This document shows, piece after piece, positions 6,144-7,728 of a DNA stretch of 7,728 bases (its first letter is position 1; every line of letters starts with the position of its first letter). Source of the stretch: Actinomycetes bacterium (lineage in GTDB: Bacteria > Actinomycetota > Actinomycetes > Propionibacteriales > Propionibacteriaceae); the NCBI GenBank assembly GCA_023432725.1, contig JAEYUH010000041.1, forward strand, positions 1 through 7,728, read 5' to 3'. A model generated the notes under the pieces. The model searched no databases and was not told where the DNA came from. It saw nothing but the letters and a program-made list of their open reading frames with translations. Both the position numbers and the translations under genes were made by a program.

Positions 6144-7064
6144 TCAGACCCTGCCGGCCGGGCACCGCCGACAGCGGGTGAGGCCGCCGGGCCAGCCGCC
6201 GAGTCGCAGCGCGGCCGCCACCTCCGCGGCGACCCGGCACGGCTGTGTTGCGACGTGCACCCACGCGTAGCGCAGGGTCACCACCTCGTGCAGCCGGTGC
6301 AGGTTGTCGCGCTGCAGGTCGTTCCAGGCCGCCACACCCTCGTGGTACGCCCGTCCGTCCAGCTCGACGATGAGGCGGTAGCGGCGGTACCAGGCGTCGG
6401 TCTGCCGGTCGCAGGGGCCCGCCTGCCGTTCGGCCGCGGGCAGGCGGTGGGCGCGCTCGACGTCCCTGGCGTAACGCACCTCGAGCGGGCTGCGAGAGCC
6501 CTGCGCCACCTCGCCGAGGATCTCGGTGAGCAACTCCCGGCAGGGGTGACGCTCGACCCGCGCCAGCGCATCGAGCACCAGGTCGGGGTGGACGACGCGG
6601 TTGCCGACCGCCGCGGCCACCAGCGCGGCCACACCGTCCACCGGAAGCTCGCCGGCCAGGTCGACGATCGTGTCGGCAGGGGTGGTGCGCGACGGGTGAC
6701 CCACGCCGACGCGAAAGGCCCGACGGAAGCGCCACCGCGGGTCGCGAACCACCTGCCGGTCGCCGGTGTAGACGGTGATCCGGCGCGGCTCTCGCACCAG
6801 CCCGTACAGGTGGGCGGCGGCAGCAGCCCCGACCACCGCGTCCGGCCCGCCGAGCAGCACCCCGGCCCAGACCAGCTGCTGCCAGCCCCCGGCGCCGGTC
6901 GCGTAGACACCCCGCGCGAGCGGCGTCAGGCGGTCATCCCGCACCCACCGGGCGATCACCGGATCGCTGATCCCGGCGGCTATCACCTGCGCCCGCGACA
7001 GCGTGTGCGCCTGGCGTGCGGCCAGCCGGCCGAGCCGGTCGGGAAAGGGCGTCCGCGGAATCAC
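6144..7064 (-). CDS. AbiEi-type winged-helix domain fused to a DUF559/Vsr-like nuclease domain
   Basis: From GTG 7064 the product has 306 residues, close to the usual size of this actinobacterial family; the frame stays open to TTG 7178 (344 residues). The extra 38 residues look unconserved and include a strong inverted repeat, so the shorter start is preferred, though it lacks a Shine-Dalgarno. Residues 14-58 fit the AbiEi N-terminal winged helix: ARQAHTLSRAQVIAAGISD, then a recognition-helix region and LTPLARGVYATGA. The C-terminal part fits DUF559, a relative of the Vsr/PD-(D/E)xK endonucleases: SPLEVRYARD (192-201), D223, LIVELDGRAYH (231-241) with E234, D236 and H241, then RDN (252-254) and VVTLRYAWVHV. 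The core residues appear intact. AbiEi itself is an antitoxin and autorepressor, but no AbiEii nucleotidyltransferase toxin is adjacent here. Cleavage activity and a defence role are unproven. A 48-bp repeat copy lies at each side. Confidence 0.85.
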   Translation of the reverse strand: MIPRTPFPDRLGRLAARQAHTLSRAQVIAAGISDPVIARWVRDDRLTPLARGVYATGAGGWQQLVWAGVLLGGPDAVVGAAAAAHLYGLVREPRRITVYTGDRQVVRDPRWRFRRAFRVGVGHPSRTTPADTIVDLAGELPVDGVAALVAAAVGNRVVHPDLVLDALARVERHPCRELLTEILGEVAQGSRSPLEVRYARDVERAHRLPAAERQAGPCDRQTDAWYRRYRLIVELDGRAYHEGVAAWNDLQRDNLHRLHEVVTLRYAWVHVATQPCRVAAEVAAALRLGGWPGGLTRCRRCPAGRV

Positions 7065-7111
7065 AGCGGGAGTCTTGGCGCAGCGCCGCCGGTGTGCCGC
7101 CGAACCGAAGT

Positions 7112-7143
7112 CCCTGTGGACGGCCGCTTCGTCGTCCACAGGG
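7112..7143. promoter_or_regulatory. 11-bp perfect inverted repeat, candidate operator of the AbiEi/nuclease gene
   Basis: CCCTGTGGACG (7112-7122) and CGTCCACAGGG (7133-7143) are exact reverse complements separated by ten bases. The dyad lies 48-79 bases upstream of GTG 7064. Characterised AbiEi proteins repress their own operons by binding inverted repeats upstream of the start, so this is a natural autoregulatory operator candidate. If translation began at TTG 7178 instead, the dyad would encode residues 12-23 and the operator idea would weaken. It could also act as an RNA hairpin in the leader. Confidence 0.5.
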
Positions 7144-7150
7144 CGCGTCA

Positions 7151-7198
7151 CCGCCTTCGGTGTGAGTCTTCCTCTCAACTACGGGAGGAGAGCTCACA
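7151..7198 (+). repeat. 48-bp hairpin-forming direct repeat, copy 2
   Basis: This copy has the same head, CCGCCTTCGG, as copy 1. Here the preceding CA and following TG extend it to a CACCG-CCTT-CGGTG hairpin. The main stem pairs 7161-7176 with 7183-7198 around loop AACTAC. As plus-strand nucleic acid it has one C-A mismatch and three G-T wobbles. It lies upstream of the AbiEi/nuclease gene and between that gene and the divergent ankyrin lipoprotein gene. The alternative TTG start (7178-7176) would fall at the loop, which is another reason to doubt it. Confidence 0.8.
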
Positions 7199-7363
7199 CC
7201 AAAGCGGCCCCACCGCCCAACCGTGACCAGCATGACCTTTCGCTGCGGAGTTGGCGTTCGAAGTCGGGAGGCAACCTCACAGTGAAGCCCCGGGGGCCCG
7301 CCACCGCGAGACGGCAGCCGGGTCGGCGCCGACCCCCGGCCCCCGGCGTGGTTTCCTTGGCGC
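7199..7363 (+). other. Leader region of the ankyrin lipoprotein gene; no canonical promoter
   Basis: These 165 bases contain no TA dinucleotide on the plus strand, so no TAnnnT -10 box can exist between the repeat and the ATG. There is no Shine-Dalgarno before ATG 7364 either. GGGTCGGCGCCGACCC (7320-7335) is a perfect 16-bp palindrome 28 bases upstream of the start. At this base composition about one such palindrome could arise by chance in the window, so it is only a weak operator candidate. Expression may depend on an alternative sigma factor or on a promoter within or beyond the repeat. Confidence 0.35.
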
Positions 7364-7728
7364 ATGGCAGCCCGGCGAACCCTTCTCGTCCCGATCCTGC
7401 TGCTCGCCGGGTGCTCGGCTCTGGGCGGGGCGGGCGGCCCGTCCCCTGACGGTATCTTCAGCGGCGACGATCTCGAACTCGCCCGCGCTATCAGCGCACG
7501 CGACGACAGCAGGGTGGCCGACCTGGTGGCGTCCGGCGCGGACGTCGAGGCCACCGGCAGGGACGAGATCACGATCCTGCAGTGGGCTGTGGAGGCACAC
7601 CACCCCGCAGCGATCACGCTTCTGCTGGACGCCGGCGCCGACCCCAACCGCACCGGGATCGGCGCAGACGCAGCCCTGCACCGCGCAGTCCGCGCCGTCG
7701 ACCTCGTCGATGCCCTCCTGGCGGGCGG
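7364..7728 (+). CDS. Ankyrin-repeat lipoprotein, N-terminal part; runs off the right edge
   Basis: The first 121 residues are visible. MAARRTLLVPILLLAGC is a compact lipoprotein signal peptide: basic n-region, hydrophobic core, and lipobox LAGC with the lipidated cysteine at 17. The mature protein would be anchored on the outer face of the membrane. After a Gly/Ser-rich linker, residues 37-63 and 70-96 resemble ankyrin repeats: a DDSRVADLVASGADVEA unit, then ILQWAVEAHHPAAITLLLDAGADPN with the typical LLxAGADPN turn. A third repeat begins at ALHRAVRAVDLVDALLAG (104-121). Ankyrin repeats bind protein partners, and no enzymatic domain is visible. ATG 7364 is the only start that leaves a signal peptide of normal length; nearby GTG 7348 and TTG 7357 are out of frame. 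It is divergent from the AbiEi/nuclease gene, and no functional link to it is evident. Confidence 0.85.
   Translation, partial: MAARRTLLVPILLLAGCSALGGAGGPSPDGIFSGDDLELARAISARDDSRVADLVASGADVEATGRDEITILQWAVEAHHPAAITLLLDAGADPNRTGIGADAALHRAVRAVDLVDALLAG

Noticed and set aside
6134..6145. GATCCCGGGATC, a 12-bp palindrome overlapping the stop codon of the AbiEi/nuclease gene.
   Set aside because: It is short, has no loop and no T-run, so it is not a credible terminator, and it is likely by chance at this GC content.
6075..7198. Possible CRISPR array or inverted terminal repeats of an insertion sequence.
   Set aside because: There are only two repeat copies, in direct orientation and separated by a full gene. 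No transposase or cas gene and no regularly spaced short repeats are present.
7320..7335. GGGTCGGCGCCGACCC, a perfect 16-bp palindrome before the ankyrin gene.
   Set aside because: At this base composition a palindrome of this length is expected about once in a couple of windows of this size, so it is mentioned only as a weak candidate and not called as an operator.

Overview
This is very GC-rich DNA (roughly 70% or more G+C) with strong third-position G/C bias, GTG starts and -10 boxes of the TAnnnT type. That points to an actinobacterium (Actinomycetota). A giant 2-hydroxyacyl-CoA dehydratase-type activase beside ordinary aerobic-actinobacterial genes makes a Propionibacteriaceae-like, facultative or anaerobic host my best guess; this is inference, since no taxonomic marker gene is present.

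Layout, left to right. (1) Positions 1-2914, minus strand: 971 N-terminal residues of a giant iron-sulfur ATPase with two tandem HgdC/BcrA-type activase domains, a four-cysteine linker and a DUF2229-type domain; its C-terminus lies outside the window. (2) A 162-bp divergent intergenic region with promoter candidates for both sides. (3) 3077-3532, plus: an uncharacterised small protein with one membrane helix, whose disordered tail repeats an F-(D/T)-R-x-x-L motif three times. (4) 3534-4520, minus: a membrane-anchored extracellular beta-propeller, converging on gene 3 with one base between the two stop codons. (5) 4610-5974, minus: an MFS exporter of the EntS/MFS_3 type with an operator-like dyad in its promoter. 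Genes 4 and 5 may form a two-gene unit. (6) 6144-7064 (possibly to 7178), minus: an AbiEi-type winged-helix domain joined to a DUF559/Vsr-like nuclease domain, bracketed by two copies of a 48-bp hairpin-forming direct repeat and preceded by an 11-bp inverted repeat. (7) 7364-7728, plus: the start of an ankyrin-repeat lipoprotein, cut by the right edge.

Genes 1-5 look like ordinary chromosomal genes. The unusual part is 6075-7198: a repeat-bracketed, solitary regulator-nuclease gene with an operator-like dyad, which resembles an accessory or defence-type cargo module. The repeat family, the dyad and the triple motif in gene 3 are the observations most worth checking. No rRNA, tRNA, CRISPR array, transposase or replication origin was seen.
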